This document shows, piece by piece, positions 50,520-60,111 of a DNA stretch of 64,000 nucleotides. The number at the start of each line of letters is the position of its first letter. Positions within the stretch are counted from its first letter, which is position 1. The notes under the pieces were generated by a model. That model was not told the origin of the DNA. It saw only the letters and a program-made list of their open reading frames with translations, and did not search any database. Source of the stretch: an uncultured Bacteroides sp. (GTDB lineage Bacteria > Bacteroidota > Bacteroidia > Bacteroidales > Bacteroidaceae); assembly GCA_900766005.1 (NCBI GenBank), contig CAAFTU010000065.1, forward strand, positions 17,508-81,507, written 5' to 3'. Position numbers and translations under genes: made by a program.

Positions 50520-52607
50520 ATGAAAAGACTATTATTTACGTTAGCGACGTGTTGTGTAATGTGTGCATGTGAACAGAAAACAGAAATGAATCCGTTCTTT
50601 ACGGAATTCCAGACCGAGTACGGTGCTCCCGATTTTACTAAGATCAGACTGGAGCATTATGAACCTGCTTTCTTGAAAGGAATAGAGGAGCAGAATGCGG
50701 AAATTAAGGCAATAGTTGATAATCCCGAGGAACCTACTTTTGAAAATACCATTGTGGCGCTGGATAAAAGTGGCGGGATTCTGGCGAGAGTAAGTGGGGT
50801 GTTTTTTGCATTGACCGAAGCGGATACAAATGATTCGTTGACGGCCTTGAATGAAAAGATGGCTCCTGTACTTTCAGAACATAGTGATAATATTTATTTG
50901 AATCAGGATTTGTATAAACGGGTGGCTGATGTGCATCAACAGGAACAGGAAGGTAAGATAACTCTTACGACTGAGCAACACCGGCTGTTGGACAAGTATT
51001 ATAAAGCTTTTGTCCGTTCGGGTGCCGGACTGGATGCCGGAAAACAATCCCGTTTGAGGGAGATCAATAAAGAATTGTCGACTTTGGGGATTGCTTTCGA
51101 CAATCATATCTTAAATGAGAATAACGCTTATCAGTTGGTTATCGAGAATGAGGCTGATTTGGCCGGGTTACCCGAATGGGTGAAAGCGGGGGCCGCAGAG
51201 GAAGCGAAAGCTGCTGGAAAAGAAGGGAAATGGCTATTCACTTTGCAAAACTCCAGTCGCTTGCCTTTTTTGCAATATGCTGAAAACCGTGAGCTAAGAA
51301 AAAATATTTATGAAGCTTATATCAACCGGGGGAATCATGATGATGCGAATGACAATAAAGAGATATTGGGAAAGATCATGGCATTGCGTTTGGAACAGGC
51401 AAAATTATTAGGATTCGATTGTTATTCCAATTTTGTACTGGATGAGAACATGGCTAAGAATTCGCAGACAGTCATGGATTTCTTGAACAACCTGTGGGGA
51501 TACTCACTGGAAAATGCAAAGAAAGAGGCCGCCGAGTTGCAGAAAATAATGGATAAGGAAGGTAAGGGAGAGAAGCTGGCTGCATGGGACTGGTGGTATT
51601 ATGCCGAAAAATTGCGTCAGGAAAAGTATGATTTGAATGAAGATGAAATCAAGCCCTATTTCAGTTTGGAAGATGTGCGTAGCGGATTGTATACCGTGGC
51701 CAACAAGCTGTATGGCATTACATTGACCGAACTGAATGATGTGCCCGTATATGAGCCGGATGTGAAAGTGTATGAAGTAAAGGATGCCGATGGCTCATTT
51801 TTGGGATTGTTCTATGCGGATTACTTTCCACGCGCAGGTAAGCGTGGTGGCGCATGGATGAGTAATTTTCGTGAACAGGCCGGTGAAGTACGTCCTTTAA
51901 TTTATAATGTGGCAAGTTTTACTAAACCTGCAGGAAATATGCCTTCTTTACTGACTTTGGATGAGGTGGAAACCATGTTTCATGAGTTTGGACATGCATT
52001 GCACGGTATGCTGACCAAGTGTAACTACAAAGGAGTGTCCGGTACCAGTGTGGCGCAGGATTTTGTAGAACTTCCTTCACAGATTATGGAACATTGGGCT
52101 GTAGAACCTGAAGTGCTGAAACTCTATGCCAAGCATTATGAAACAAGAGAAGTGATTCCGGATGAGCTGATTACGAAAATCCAAAATCAGGGTACTTTTA
52201 ATCAAGGTTTTATGACTACGGAATTATTGGCAGCCGCTTTGCTTGATATGGAACTGCATAACCTGACTGATACAGACAATCTGAATGTCGTTGCTTTTGA
52301 AAAAGAAACGATGGACAAGCTGGGGCTGATTCCTGAAATAGCTCCTCGGTATCGCGCCACTTATTTTAGTCATATTATAGGTGGATATGCTGCTGGGTAT
52401 TACAGCTATCTATGGGCAGAAGTTCTTGACACGGATGCTTTTGAAGCGTTTAAAGAACATGGAGTGTTCGATAAAAATACCGCAGATTCTTTCCGTAAAA
52501 ATATTCTAGAGAAAGGTGGAACGGAAGATCCTATGACCCTTTACAGAGGTTTTCGTGGGGCTGATCCCAGCTTGGAACCCTTGCTTAAAAACAGGGGTTT
52601 GAAATAA
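50520..52607 (+). CDS. dcp: M3-family dipeptidyl carboxypeptidase, lipoprotein
   Basis: This is a 695-residue protein, lipoprotein signal MKRLLFTLATCCVMCAC. The helical M3 fold ends in the zinc site FHEFGHALHGML with the third ligand Glu in the QDFVELPSQIMEHW helix, and the C-terminal HIIGGYAAGYYSYLWAEVLD typical of Dcp. It removes C-terminal dipeptides from peptides in the periplasm. It lies 26 bp after the EEP gene and ends in a clear terminator (52634-52664), closing the operon that begins with the rhomboids. Confidence 0.92.
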   Translation: MKRLLFTLATCCVMCACEQKTEMNPFFTEFQTEYGAPDFTKIRLEHYEPAFLKGIEEQNAEIKAIVDNPEEPTFENTIVALDKSGGILARVSGVFFALTEADTNDSLTALNEKMAPVLSEHSDNIYLNQDLYKRVADVHQQEQEGKITLTTEQHRLLDKYYKAFVRSGAGLDAGKQSRLREINKELSTLGIAFDNHILNENNAYQLVIENEADLAGLPEWVKAGAAEEAKAAGKEGKWLFTLQNSSRLPFLQYAENRELRKNIYEAYINRGNHDDANDNKEILGKIMALRLEQAKLLGFDCYSNFVLDENMAKNSQTVMDFLNNLWGYSLENAKKEAAELQKIMDKEGKGEKLAAWDWWYYAEKLRQEKYDLNEDEIKPYFSLEDVRSGLYTVANKLYGITLTELNDVPVYEPDVKVYEVKDADGSFLGLFYADYFPRAGKRGGAWMSNFREQAGEVRPLIYNVASFTKPAGNMPSLLTLDEVETMFHEFGHALHGMLTKCNYKGVSGTSVAQDFVELPSQIMEHWAVEPEVLKLYAKHYETREVIPDELITKIQNQGTFNQGFMTTELLAAALLDMELHNLTDTDNLNVVAFEKETMDKLGLIPEIAPRYRATYFSHIIGGYAAGYYSYLWAEVLDTDAFEAFKEHGVFDKNTADSFRKNILEKGGTEDPMTLYRGFRGADPSLEPLLKNRGLK

Positions 52608-52633
52608 AATAGACTGTGAGATAGAATAATTTA

Positions 52634-52664
52634 GGCTGCAAAAAATGCTTTTGCAGCCTTTTTT
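52634..52664 (+). terminator. Intrinsic terminator after dcp
   Basis: GGCTGCAAAA (52634-52643) pairs with TTTTGCAGCC (52649-52658) and runs directly into six T. Confidence 0.88.
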
Positions 52665-52719
52665 CTCTTTTGGAATCTAAATATTTGTGTTTGATACCGT
52701 GGGAATGTGAAAAAAAAAC

Positions 52720-52727
52720 TATATTTG
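52720..52727 (+). promoter_or_regulatory. -7 element for secDF
   Basis: TATATTTG, 58 bp upstream of the secDF ATG. No TTTG occurs at the standard -33 distance. Confidence 0.55.
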
Positions 52728-52785
52728 CAACCTTGTATAAACTAAGAATTAATCAAAAAGTAAAAATAATAAATTTCAAAGTAAC

Positions 52786-55773
52786 ATGCAAAACAAAGGA
52801 TTTGTAAAGGTTTTTGCGGTATTACTCACCCTTGTATGTGTGTTTTATCTTTCTTTCTCTTTTGTGACCCGCTATCACATGGACAAAGCGGCACAAGACC
52901 CGAAAGGTGAAGCACATTACCTTGATTCTATGCAGAATGAAAAAGTTTATTTGGGTAGTTATACGCTGAAACAGTGTCGCGAGATGGAGATTGGTCTGGG
53001 TCTGGACCTGAAAGGTGGTATGAACGTTATCCTTGAAGTTTCTGTACCGGATGTAGTGAAGGCTTTGGCTGACAACAAGACTGATGAAGCTTTTAACAAA
53101 GCGGTTGCAGAAGCATCAAAACAATCTATCACTAGTCAGGATGACTTTATCACTCTTTTTGTAAAAGAGTATAAGAAACAAGCTCCCAATGGCAAATTGG
53201 CTGAATTATTTGCTACTCAGCAGTTGAAAGACAAAGTAACCACCCGCAGTTCCGACAGTGAAGTTGAAAAAGTATTGCGCGAAGAGGTAAAGGCTGCTAT
53301 CGACAACTCTTATAATGTATTACGTACACGTATTGACCGTTTTGGTGTGGCACAGCCTAACATTCAGGCGTTGGAAGGAAAGATGGGCCGTATCATGGTG
53401 GAACTGCCGGGTATCAAAGAACCGGAACGTGTCAGAAAACTGTTGCAGGGATCTGCTAACTTGGAATTCTGGGAAACTTTCGACGCAAAAGAAATAGTTC
53501 CTTATCTTTCTTCTGTAGATAACAGACTGCGTGATATTCTTGCCGTTGAAAGTGGTGCTGCTTCTGCTGATTCTGTAGCTACTGATACTGTTGCTGTTGC
53601 ACAGGCTTCTGCAATTTCTGCTGCCGACAGTCTTGCAGCCGCATTGAAAGGCGAAACGGCAAGTAACTCTGCCGCAATGGAGCAGATGAAGAAAGAACAT
53701 CCGTTGGCTTCTGTTCTTCAATTAAATCCGAATGGTTACGGGTCGGTGGTAGGTTATGCCGATTATAAAGATACTGCTCAGGTAAACCAGTACCTTGCTA
53801 TGAAAGAAGTGAAAGAAATGTTGCCGAAAGATCTTCGTTTGAAATGGGGTGTAAAGGCTGCTGACTTTGACAAGCAGGGACGTATCTTTGAATTGTATGC
53901 TATCAAGTCTACTGAACGTAACGGACGTGCTCCGTTGGAAGGTGATGTGATCACTGATGCTAAAGATGAATATGACCAGTTCAACAAGCCTTGTGTCAGT
54001 ATGTCTATGAACACTGACGGCGCACGCCGCTGGGCTGTTCTGACAAAGAACAATGTAGGCAAGGCTATCGCTATCGTACTGGATGGTTACGTATACAGCG
54101 CTCCGAATGTAAACGGTGAAATTACGGGGGGACACTCTCAGATTACCGGTAACTTTACTCCGGAGGTGACAAAAGACTTGGCTAACGTATTGAAGTCTGG
54201 TAAGATGCCTGCTCCTGCACGTATCGTTCAGGAGGATATTGTTGGTCCGTCATTGGGTCAGGAATCTATCAATCAAGGTATTATTTCATTTGTTGTTGCG
54301 TTGATTCTGTTGATGATCTATATGTGCGCTATGTACGGATTGATTCCGGGTATGGTTGCCAACTGCGCATTGGTTGTTAACTTCTTCTTCACATTAGGAA
54401 TCCTTACCTCGTTCCAAGCTGCACTGACCATGTCTGGTATTGCCGGTATGGTGTTGTCATTGGGTATGGCTGTAGATGCTAACGTGTTGATTTATGAACG
54501 TACAAAAGAAGAATTGAGAGCCGGTAAAACTGTTAAGGCTGCTTTAGCAGACGGTTATTCTAACGCATTCTCTGCTATTTTTGACTCAAACTTGACATCA
54601 ATTATCACTGGTATCATTCTGTTCTATTTCGGTACGGGTCCGATTCGTGGTTTTGCCACTACGTTGATTATCGGTATCCTCTGCTCATTCTTTACAGCAG
54701 TATTCTTGACCCGTATTGTTTATGAGCACTTCATGAATAAAGACAAGTGGTTGAACTTGACATTCACTACAGGGATCTCCAAGAATCTGATGCAGAACGT
54801 GAATTACAACTTTATGGGAATGATGAAACGTTCATTCACGGTATTCGGAGCGATTATCGTTATCTGTATCATTTCATTCTTTATCCGTGGTTTGGCGCAG
54901 AGTATTGACTTTACCGGTGGACGTAACTTCGTAGTTCAGTTTGAACAGCAGGTTGAACCTGAAACAGTGCGTGACCTGTTGAAGAAGAAAATCACAGAAG
55001 ATAATGTACAGGCTATTGCTTTGGGTACAGACAAGAAGACAATCCGTATTACAACCAATTACCGTATTAATGAAGATTCTCCTACTATCGACTCTGAAAT
55101 TGAAGAGTTCTTGTATCAGTCTTTGAAAGATGGTAACTTGCTGGGCGAAGGTACTACATTGGAAATCTTTATTGACCGTGATAATCGTGTCGGTGGTTCT
55201 ATCATCAGTTCTCAGAAAGTAGGTCCTAGTATCGCTGATGATATCAAGACTTCGGCTGTCTGGTCTGTATTGTTTGCATTGGTGGCTATCGGTTTGTATA
55301 TCTTGCTGCGTTTCCGCAATGTAGCTTATAGTGTGGGTGCGACTGTTGCATTGGCTGTCGATACTATTTTGATCATCGGTGCATACTCGTTATGTTATGG
55401 ATGGGTTCCGTTCTCATTGGAAATTGACCAGACTTTTATTGGCGCTATTTTGACCGCTATCGGTTATTCTATCAATGACAAGGTGGTTATCTTTGACCGT
55501 ATCCGTGAGTTCTTCGGTCTGTATCCGAAACGTAACCGTATGCAGTTGTTTAATGATTCATTGAATACTACTTTGGCTCGTACCATCAATACTTCATTAA
55601 GTACATTGATCGTATTGTTGTGTATCTTCGTGCTGGGTGGTGACAGTATCCGCAGCTTCGCCTTTGCAATGATTTTGGGCGTTGTGATCGGTACATTGTC
55701 TTCTATCTTCATTGCTGCTCCTATCGCTTACCTGACTATGGGTAACAAGATGCCGGAAGAAACAAAGGCATAA
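52786..55773 (+). CDS. secDF: Fused protein translocase subunit SecDF
   Basis: This is a 995-residue fusion of SecD (about 1-620) and SecF (about 640-995). SecD shows GLGLDLKGGMNVILEV, the large P1 periplasmic domain with an Ala/Ser-rich insert (about 255-300), and the membrane motifs MVLSLGMAVDANVLIYERTKEEL. SecF shows SIDFTGGRNFVVQFE and GYSINDKVVIFDRIRE. Both conserved Asp regions used in proton-driven pulling of secreted proteins are present. It is a single gene with its own promoter and a strong terminator. The fusion is the usual form in Bacteroidetes. Confidence 0.96.
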   Translation: MQNKGFVKVFAVLLTLVCVFYLSFSFVTRYHMDKAAQDPKGEAHYLDSMQNEKVYLGSYTLKQCREMEIGLGLDLKGGMNVILEVSVPDVVKALADNKTDEAFNKAVAEASKQSITSQDDFITLFVKEYKKQAPNGKLAELFATQQLKDKVTTRSSDSEVEKVLREEVKAAIDNSYNVLRTRIDRFGVAQPNIQALEGKMGRIMVELPGIKEPERVRKLLQGSANLEFWETFDAKEIVPYLSSVDNRLRDILAVESGAASADSVATDTVAVAQASAISAADSLAAALKGETASNSAAMEQMKKEHPLASVLQLNPNGYGSVVGYADYKDTAQVNQYLAMKEVKEMLPKDLRLKWGVKAADFDKQGRIFELYAIKSTERNGRAPLEGDVITDAKDEYDQFNKPCVSMSMNTDGARRWAVLTKNNVGKAIAIVLDGYVYSAPNVNGEITGGHSQITGNFTPEVTKDLANVLKSGKMPAPARIVQEDIVGPSLGQESINQGIISFVVALILLMIYMCAMYGLIPGMVANCALVVNFFFTLGILTSFQAALTMSGIAGMVLSLGMAVDANVLIYERTKEELRAGKTVKAALADGYSNAFSAIFDSNLTSIITGIILFYFGTGPIRGFATTLIIGILCSFFTAVFLTRIVYEHFMNKDKWLNLTFTTGISKNLMQNVNYNFMGMMKRSFTVFGAIIVICIISFFIRGLAQSIDFTGGRNFVVQFEQQVEPETVRDLLKKKITEDNVQAIALGTDKKTIRITTNYRINEDSPTIDSEIEEFLYQSLKDGNLLGEGTTLEIFIDRDNRVGGSIISSQKVGPSIADDIKTSAVWSVLFALVAIGLYILLRFRNVAYSVGATVALAVDTILIIGAYSLCYGWVPFSLEIDQTFIGAILTAIGYSINDKVVIFDRIREFFGLYPKRNRMQLFNDSLNTTLARTINTSLSTLIVLLCIFVLGGDSIRSFAFAMILGVVIGTLSSIFIAAPIAYLTMGNKMPEETKA

Positions 55774-55797
55774 GAAGGTTTCTTTTAAGAAATAAAT

Positions 55798-55839
55798 AAA
55801 AAGAGGAGGATGCTCATTCATGAGCATCCTCCTCTTTTT
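55798..55839. terminator. Bidirectional intrinsic terminator after secDF
   Basis: A 19-bp perfect stem (AAAAAGAGGAGGATGCTCA at 55798-55816 with 55821-55839) with a 4-base loop has T-runs on both strands. It can end secDF and any minus-strand transcript reaching it from kdgK. Confidence 0.9.
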
Positions 55840-55926
55840 ATAATGGTCGATTGGAATTGGTTTGTGGAAAAAGGGTAGATGAATCTTCTGTGGCTTCAAA
55901 AATTAACTTAAGTACATTGGGTAAGT

Positions 55927-55963
55927 AACTTAGCTTGCTTGGCATTTCAACTTAGCTTGCTTG
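55927..55963. repeat. Short direct repeat between secDF and kdgK
   Basis: AACTTAGCTTGCTTG occurs at 55927-55941 and 55949-55963 (22-bp period), with a partial third AACTTGCTT at 55976. It lies about 75 bp past the kdgK stop. No function is apparent. Confidence 0.6.
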
Positions 55964-56037
55964 TCCCATGAAGTTAACTTGCTTTTTTACACTGTATCTT
56001 GCAGATCAATTCTGTTTGGCTATAATCGTGAAAATAG

Positions 56038-57102
56038 TTATCTGACTACTCTTCCTGAAGTGTTTCCTTGCATTAACTCTTCCACTTCTTCTACTGTTAC
56101 TTGATTGAAATCTCCATATATGGTATTTTTCAATGCAGATGCGGCAAGGGCGAATTCCAATGTTTTTTGGTCATTGTCGGGGTAGGTCAGCAAACCATAA
56201 ATCATGCCGCCTACAAATGCATCTCCTGCACCCACACGGTCTACTTCATGGACAATATCGTAAATGCCGGTATGCTTTAATGTTCCTTTAGAATAAAGTA
56301 TGGCTGCCAGCAGATTGTGATTGGAAGTGATGGTATTACGCAACTCCAGAAACATTTTCTGGCATCGGGGAGCTTGTTCTGATACTTTTTGACCGAATAC
56401 TTTGAAACCGGACAAATCTAATGGATATGAGGTGTCTACAGCTTTAAAACCTACCGGGGGAATGCCGAAAATTTCTTTGTATTCGGGTTCTGCACCAAAA
56501 ATGACATCACTATATTGAACAAGGGGGAGCATTACCTCTGATGCGGATTTACCGTAATTCCATAATTTTTTGCGGAAATTTAAGTCGCATGAGATTGTTA
56601 ATCCCAGGCGGTCTGCTGTTTGCAGTGCTTCCAGGCAGGCATCTGCTCCTTCCTGTGACAGGGACGCTGCTATACCCGACCAGTGGAACCAGCCTGCATC
56701 GGAAAGAATCTTTTCCCAGTCTATCATGCCGGGACGTAAAGTGGCAAAGGAAGAGCCTTCACGGTCATATACTACATTGGAGTTACGAAATGCTGCACCG
56801 CTTTCCAGAAAGTATAATCCCATGCGTTTCCCACCATAAATAATGCCGTCTGTACCTAATCCGTAAGCTTGGAGTGAGTTTACGCAGGCTTGTGCCATTG
56901 CATTCTCGGGAAGTCTGGTAACGAATTCTGTGGGGATGCCGAAGTTGACCAGTGATATGGCTACATTCGCTTCACTTCCTCCATAAGTAGCAATAAACTC
57001 GTTTGTTTGGGAAAAGCGCTGGAAATTGGGGGCGGTCAGCCTTAGCATTACTTCTCCGAATGTAACGACTTTCTTGTTCTGGGTAATAGCTCTTGTATTC
57101 AT
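56038..57102 (-). CDS. kdgK: PfkB-family sugar kinase, probably 2-dehydro-3-deoxygluconokinase
   Basis: This is a 354-residue ribokinase-fold protein. It has VVTFGEVMLRLTAP at the start, the substrate-lid residues GGSEANVAISLVNFG, and the PfkB signature 2 DRVGAGDAFVGGMIYG with the catalytic Asp. The length and GEVMLRL start fit KDG kinases, which phosphorylate 2-keto-3-deoxygluconate from uronate breakdown. No KDPG aldolase gene is next to it here, so the substrate is inferred from sequence pattern only; other sugar acids remain possible. Confidence 0.8.
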   Translation of the reverse strand: MNTRAITQNKKVVTFGEVMLRLTAPNFQRFSQTNEFIATYGGSEANVAISLVNFGIPTEFVTRLPENAMAQACVNSLQAYGLGTDGIIYGGKRMGLYFLESGAAFRNSNVVYDREGSSFATLRPGMIDWEKILSDAGWFHWSGIAASLSQEGADACLEALQTADRLGLTISCDLNFRKKLWNYGKSASEVMLPLVQYSDVIFGAEPEYKEIFGIPPVGFKAVDTSYPLDLSGFKVFGQKVSEQAPRCQKMFLELRNTITSNHNLLAAILYSKGTLKHTGIYDIVHEVDRVGAGDAFVGGMIYGLLTYPDNDQKTLEFALAASALKNTIYGDFNQVTVEEVEELMQGNTSGRVVR

Positions 57103-57171
57103 AGTATGTTTTTAATCAGTATGTTAATTTGCACGAAGATACGATCAAAATTTTATATAAGTGCAAGAAAT

Positions 57172-57224
57172 GTATAAAAATAGCCTTCTCTATCTTTTCC
57201 ATATAGAATAGAGAAGGCTATTTT
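57172..57224 (-). terminator. Intrinsic terminator of the threonine dehydrogenase gene
   Basis: A 17-bp stem (57177-57193 with 57208-57224, core TAGCCTTCTCTA/TAGAGAAGGCTA) has a U-run on the minus strand. It is located 20 bp past the stop at 57245. Confidence 0.85.
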
Positions 57225-57244
57225 ATTTATTCAATATTAGTGGT

Positions 57245-58198
57245 TTATTTATTGAATCGTATTTTTAGTTTGGCAAGCATATCCTGTGTCATGCTGTCTA
57301 GATCATATTCCGGTTTCCATCCCCATTCCTCACGGGCACAAGTGTCGTCCAGTGAGTTCGGCCATGATTCGGCGATAGCTTGACGTAGTGGATCTACTTT
57401 GTACTCCATATGGAAGTCGGGCATATACTTCTTTATATTGTTATAAATAATTTCCGGATCAAAACTCATTGAAGCAATGTTGAACGAATTGCGATGAATT
57501 AGTTTGTCGGGATTCGCTTCCATGATTTCAATGGCTGCACGTAAACCGTCAGGCATATACATCATATCCATGAATGTACCGGCTGCAATAGGACATTCAA
57601 ATTTTTCACCTTTTACAGCCGAATAATAGATGTCTACAGCATAATCGGTAGTCCCGCCACCCGGAGGTGTGACATACGAAATTAATCCGGGGAAACGAAC
57701 GGAGCGGGTATCTACGCCAAAACGGATATGGTAATAATCGCTCAGTAATTCTCCTGATACTTTTGTAACGCCATACATGGTACGCGGATTACGGATAGTG
57801 TCTTGCGGGGTCTTGTCTTTAGGGGTGTTGTTGCCGAAGACACCGATAGAACTTGGGGTAAATACGGCGCAACCCATTTCGCGTGCTACTTCCAATACGT
57901 TGAACAGGCCTCCCATGCCTATTTTCCATGCTAGTTGAGGTTTGGCTTCTGCTACAGCCGATAGTAAGGCTGCCAGGTTGTAAATGGTGTCGATGTTGTA
58001 CTTTGATACAGTTTCGGCAATTTGTTGTTCGTTGGTGATATCTACGATGGCAGAAGGGCCTGATTCTTTTAATTCCCCTTTAGGCTCAGCACCGGGAATA
58101 TATCCGGCTACGATATTACCATTGTAAATACTTCTCAATTTCATGGTTAGTTCCGAACCGATCTGACCGGTGGAGCCGATAATTAATACATTTTTCAT
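57245..58198 (-). CDS. L-threonine 3-dehydrogenase, SDR (epimerase-like) type
   Basis: This 317-residue protein has a Rossmann motif IIGSTGQIGSEL (residues 6-17), SSIGVFG and the catalytic YGVTK. The pattern TYGVTKV-like centre and FNIASMSFDPEIIYNNIKKY are typical of short-chain L-threonine dehydrogenases rather than sugar epimerases. It oxidises threonine to 2-amino-3-ketobutyrate. The Kbl gene, whose product takes that compound on to glycine and acetyl-CoA, starts divergently 170 bp away, which supports the call. Confidence 0.85.
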   Translation of the reverse strand: MKNVLIIGSTGQIGSELTMKLRSIYNGNIVAGYIPGAEPKGELKESGPSAIVDITNEQQIAETVSKYNIDTIYNLAALLSAVAEAKPQLAWKIGMGGLFNVLEVAREMGCAVFTPSSIGVFGNNTPKDKTPQDTIRNPRTMYGVTKVSGELLSDYYHIRFGVDTRSVRFPGLISYVTPPGGGTTDYAVDIYYSAVKGEKFECPIAAGTFMDMMYMPDGLRAAIEIMEANPDKLIHRNSFNIASMSFDPEIIYNNIKKYMPDFHMEYKVDPLRQAIAESWPNSLDDTCAREEWGWKPEYDLDSMTQDMLAKLKIRFNK

Positions 58199-58232
58199 AG
58201 TTCGCTATTTGCTTTAAGTTTTCTTTTGAAAG

Positions 58233-58240
58233 CAAAGATA
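58233..58240 (-). promoter_or_regulatory. -7 element for threonine dehydrogenase
   Basis: TATCTTTG on the minus strand, 35 bp upstream of the ATG. A TTTG lies 22 bp further up (complement of 58263-58266), slightly beyond the usual spacing. Confidence 0.5.
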
Positions 58241-58368
58241 GATAGAAAACTGCATATTTTATCAAAATTTTCTCTATAATTTAATCGGATATCAAAAAAA
58301 AATAAGAACTTTGTCAAGTCAGACTGATTTTTAAACTTAAACTATATACTTAATAAAAAAACAAAGCT

Positions 58369-59559
58369 ATGTATGGTAAAATGAAGGAGTTCCTTGCGAA
58401 GGAACTGGCTGATATTAAGGCAGCCGGATTGTATAAAAATGAACGTATAATTACCACACCTCAGCGTGCGGACATCAAGGTGAATGACGGAGAAGATGTG
58501 TTGAACTTTTGTGCCAACAATTATTTAGGTTTGTCAGATAATCAACGCTTGATCAATGCTGCCAAAGAGGCGATGGACACACATGGCTTCGGTATGTCTT
58601 CCGTACGCTTTATCTGTGGAACTCAGGATTTGCACAAACAGCTGGAAGCTGCCATTTCTGATTATTTTAAAACAGAAGATACTATACTTTATGCAGCTTG
58701 TTTTGATGCTAACGGTGGTTTGTTCGAACCGCTGTTTACAGAAGAAGACGCTATTATTTCAGATGCGTTGAATCATGCATCTATTATAGATGGTGTACGC
58801 TTGTGTAAGGCAAAACGCTATCGTTATGCCAATGCTGATATGGCTGACCTGGAACGTTGTTTGCAGGAAGCGCAGGCACAGCGTCATCGTATTATTGCTA
58901 CAGATGGTGTATTCTCGATGGATGGTAATGTGGCTCCATTGGATAAGATTTGTGAACTGGCGGAAAAGTATGACGCGTTGGTTATGGTGGATGAATCTCA
59001 TTCGGCCGGTGTAGTAGGTCCTACAGGGCATGGCGTGGCAGAACAGTTTAATGCATACGGGCGTGTGGATATCTTTACTGGTACATTAGGTAAAGCATTT
59101 GGTGGGGCAATGGGAGGATTTACCACCGGTAAGAAAGAAATTATTGATATGTTGCGCCAGCGTTCCCGTCCTTATTTATTCTCTAATTCTGTAGCTCCTG
59201 CCATTATCGGTGCTAGTCTGGAAATGTTTAAGATATTGAAAGAAAGTGATGCTTTGCATACTAAGCTGATGGATAATGTGAATTATTTCCGTGACAGGAT
59301 GCTGGCTGCCGGTTTTGACATCAAACCAACTCAGAGCGCGATTTGTGCTGTGATGCTTTATGATGCGAAACTGTCTCAGGATTTTGCCGCCAAGATGCAG
59401 AAAGAGGGCATATATGTAACCGGTTTCTATTATCCGGTTGTTCCGAAAGGACAGGCACGTATCCGTGTCCAGTTGTCTGCCGGGCATGAAAAGGCACATT
59501 TGGATAAGGCAATTGCTGCATTTATTAAAGTGGGCAAAGAACTTGGGGTGATTAAATAA
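58369..59559 (+). CDS. kbl: 2-amino-3-ketobutyrate CoA ligase (glycine C-acetyltransferase)
   Basis: This is a 396-residue PLP enzyme of the alpha-oxoamine synthase family. It has NFCANNYLGLSDN, the aldimine-stacking region GMSSVRFICGT, VDESHSAG (Asp/His) and the PLP-binding Lys in FTGTLGKAFGGAMGG. It cleaves 2-amino-3-ketobutyrate with CoA to glycine and acetyl-CoA. It is divergent from the threonine dehydrogenase gene, so the two form the threonine-to-glycine route. It is followed by a terminator at 59587-59628. Confidence 0.95.
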   Translation: MYGKMKEFLAKELADIKAAGLYKNERIITTPQRADIKVNDGEDVLNFCANNYLGLSDNQRLINAAKEAMDTHGFGMSSVRFICGTQDLHKQLEAAISDYFKTEDTILYAACFDANGGLFEPLFTEEDAIISDALNHASIIDGVRLCKAKRYRYANADMADLERCLQEAQAQRHRIIATDGVFSMDGNVAPLDKICELAEKYDALVMVDESHSAGVVGPTGHGVAEQFNAYGRVDIFTGTLGKAFGGAMGGFTTGKKEIIDMLRQRSRPYLFSNSVAPAIIGASLEMFKILKESDALHTKLMDNVNYFRDRMLAAGFDIKPTQSAICAVMLYDAKLSQDFAAKMQKEGIYVTGFYYPVVPKGQARIRVQLSAGHEKAHLDKAIAAFIKVGKELGVIK

Positions 59560-59586
59560 GCAGATTTGAAAACTATCCAGTAAAAT

Positions 59587-59628
59587 AAGAGCAGTAAACG
59601 GTTGTATAACAATTGTTTACTGCTCTTT
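59587..59628 (+). terminator. Terminator after kbl
   Basis: AAGAGCAGTAAAC (59587-59599) pairs with GTTTACTGCTCTT (59615-59627) around a loop that can form a small inner stem (TTGT/ACAA). It ends right beside the 3' end of the converging tRNA gene. Confidence 0.75.
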
Positions 59629-59629
59629 G

Positions 59630-59701
59630 TAGCCCCGAGGGGAATCGAACCCCTATCTAAAGTTTAGGAAACTTCTATTCTATCCGTTGAACTACAAGGC
59701 C
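59630..59701 (-). tRNA. tRNA-Arg (anticodon CCT)
   Basis: On the minus strand a cloverleaf can be drawn: acceptor GGCCTTG/CGGGGCT (with G-T pairs), D stem GTTC/GAAT, anticodon stem GAAGT/ACTTT with loop TTCCTAA (anticodon CCT, U33 and A37 present), T arm AGGGG-TTCGATT-CCCCT and discriminator A. The length is 72 nt. CCA is not encoded. It reads the AGG codon. Confidence 0.92.
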
Positions 59702-59997
59702 CCTTTATGGGTACAAAGGTACTTCTTTTTGTTAAAATGGCAATATGAAAGATTGAAAAATGTCTTAAGTGGGAAGAAAATAATCCTTTCTTTGTTGTTT
59801 TGTTGTTTTTTGTCTGTTTTTTATAATCTAATAATGTTGTTATTCTGCTATAAACTTTCATGTTGTTCATAAAACATGGATAAAAATAATAAATTGTAAA
59901 AATGAATCGTTTTTGATGCTGTCATAATGATAGGAATTTATGCTTTTAAACAGGTAATTATCTCTGCTTTTTCTTAGCTTGGAAACAAATAAACCTT

Positions 59998-60005
59998 TAA
60001 TTTTG
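59998..60005 (+). promoter_or_regulatory. -7 element for korA-korB
   Basis: TAATTTTG, about 107 bp upstream of the korA ATG. The rest of the 59702-60111 gap is AT-rich with nothing else recognised. Confidence 0.4.
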
Positions 60006-60111
60006 TACATTTTGATATTCAAACGTAGTTTGATAGCGGAATATTTTGTCCTTTGACAGAACTTTCCGAACTTTGCAAACAGTGAAATTTTGTAACCCTA
60101 AATAATAAGTT

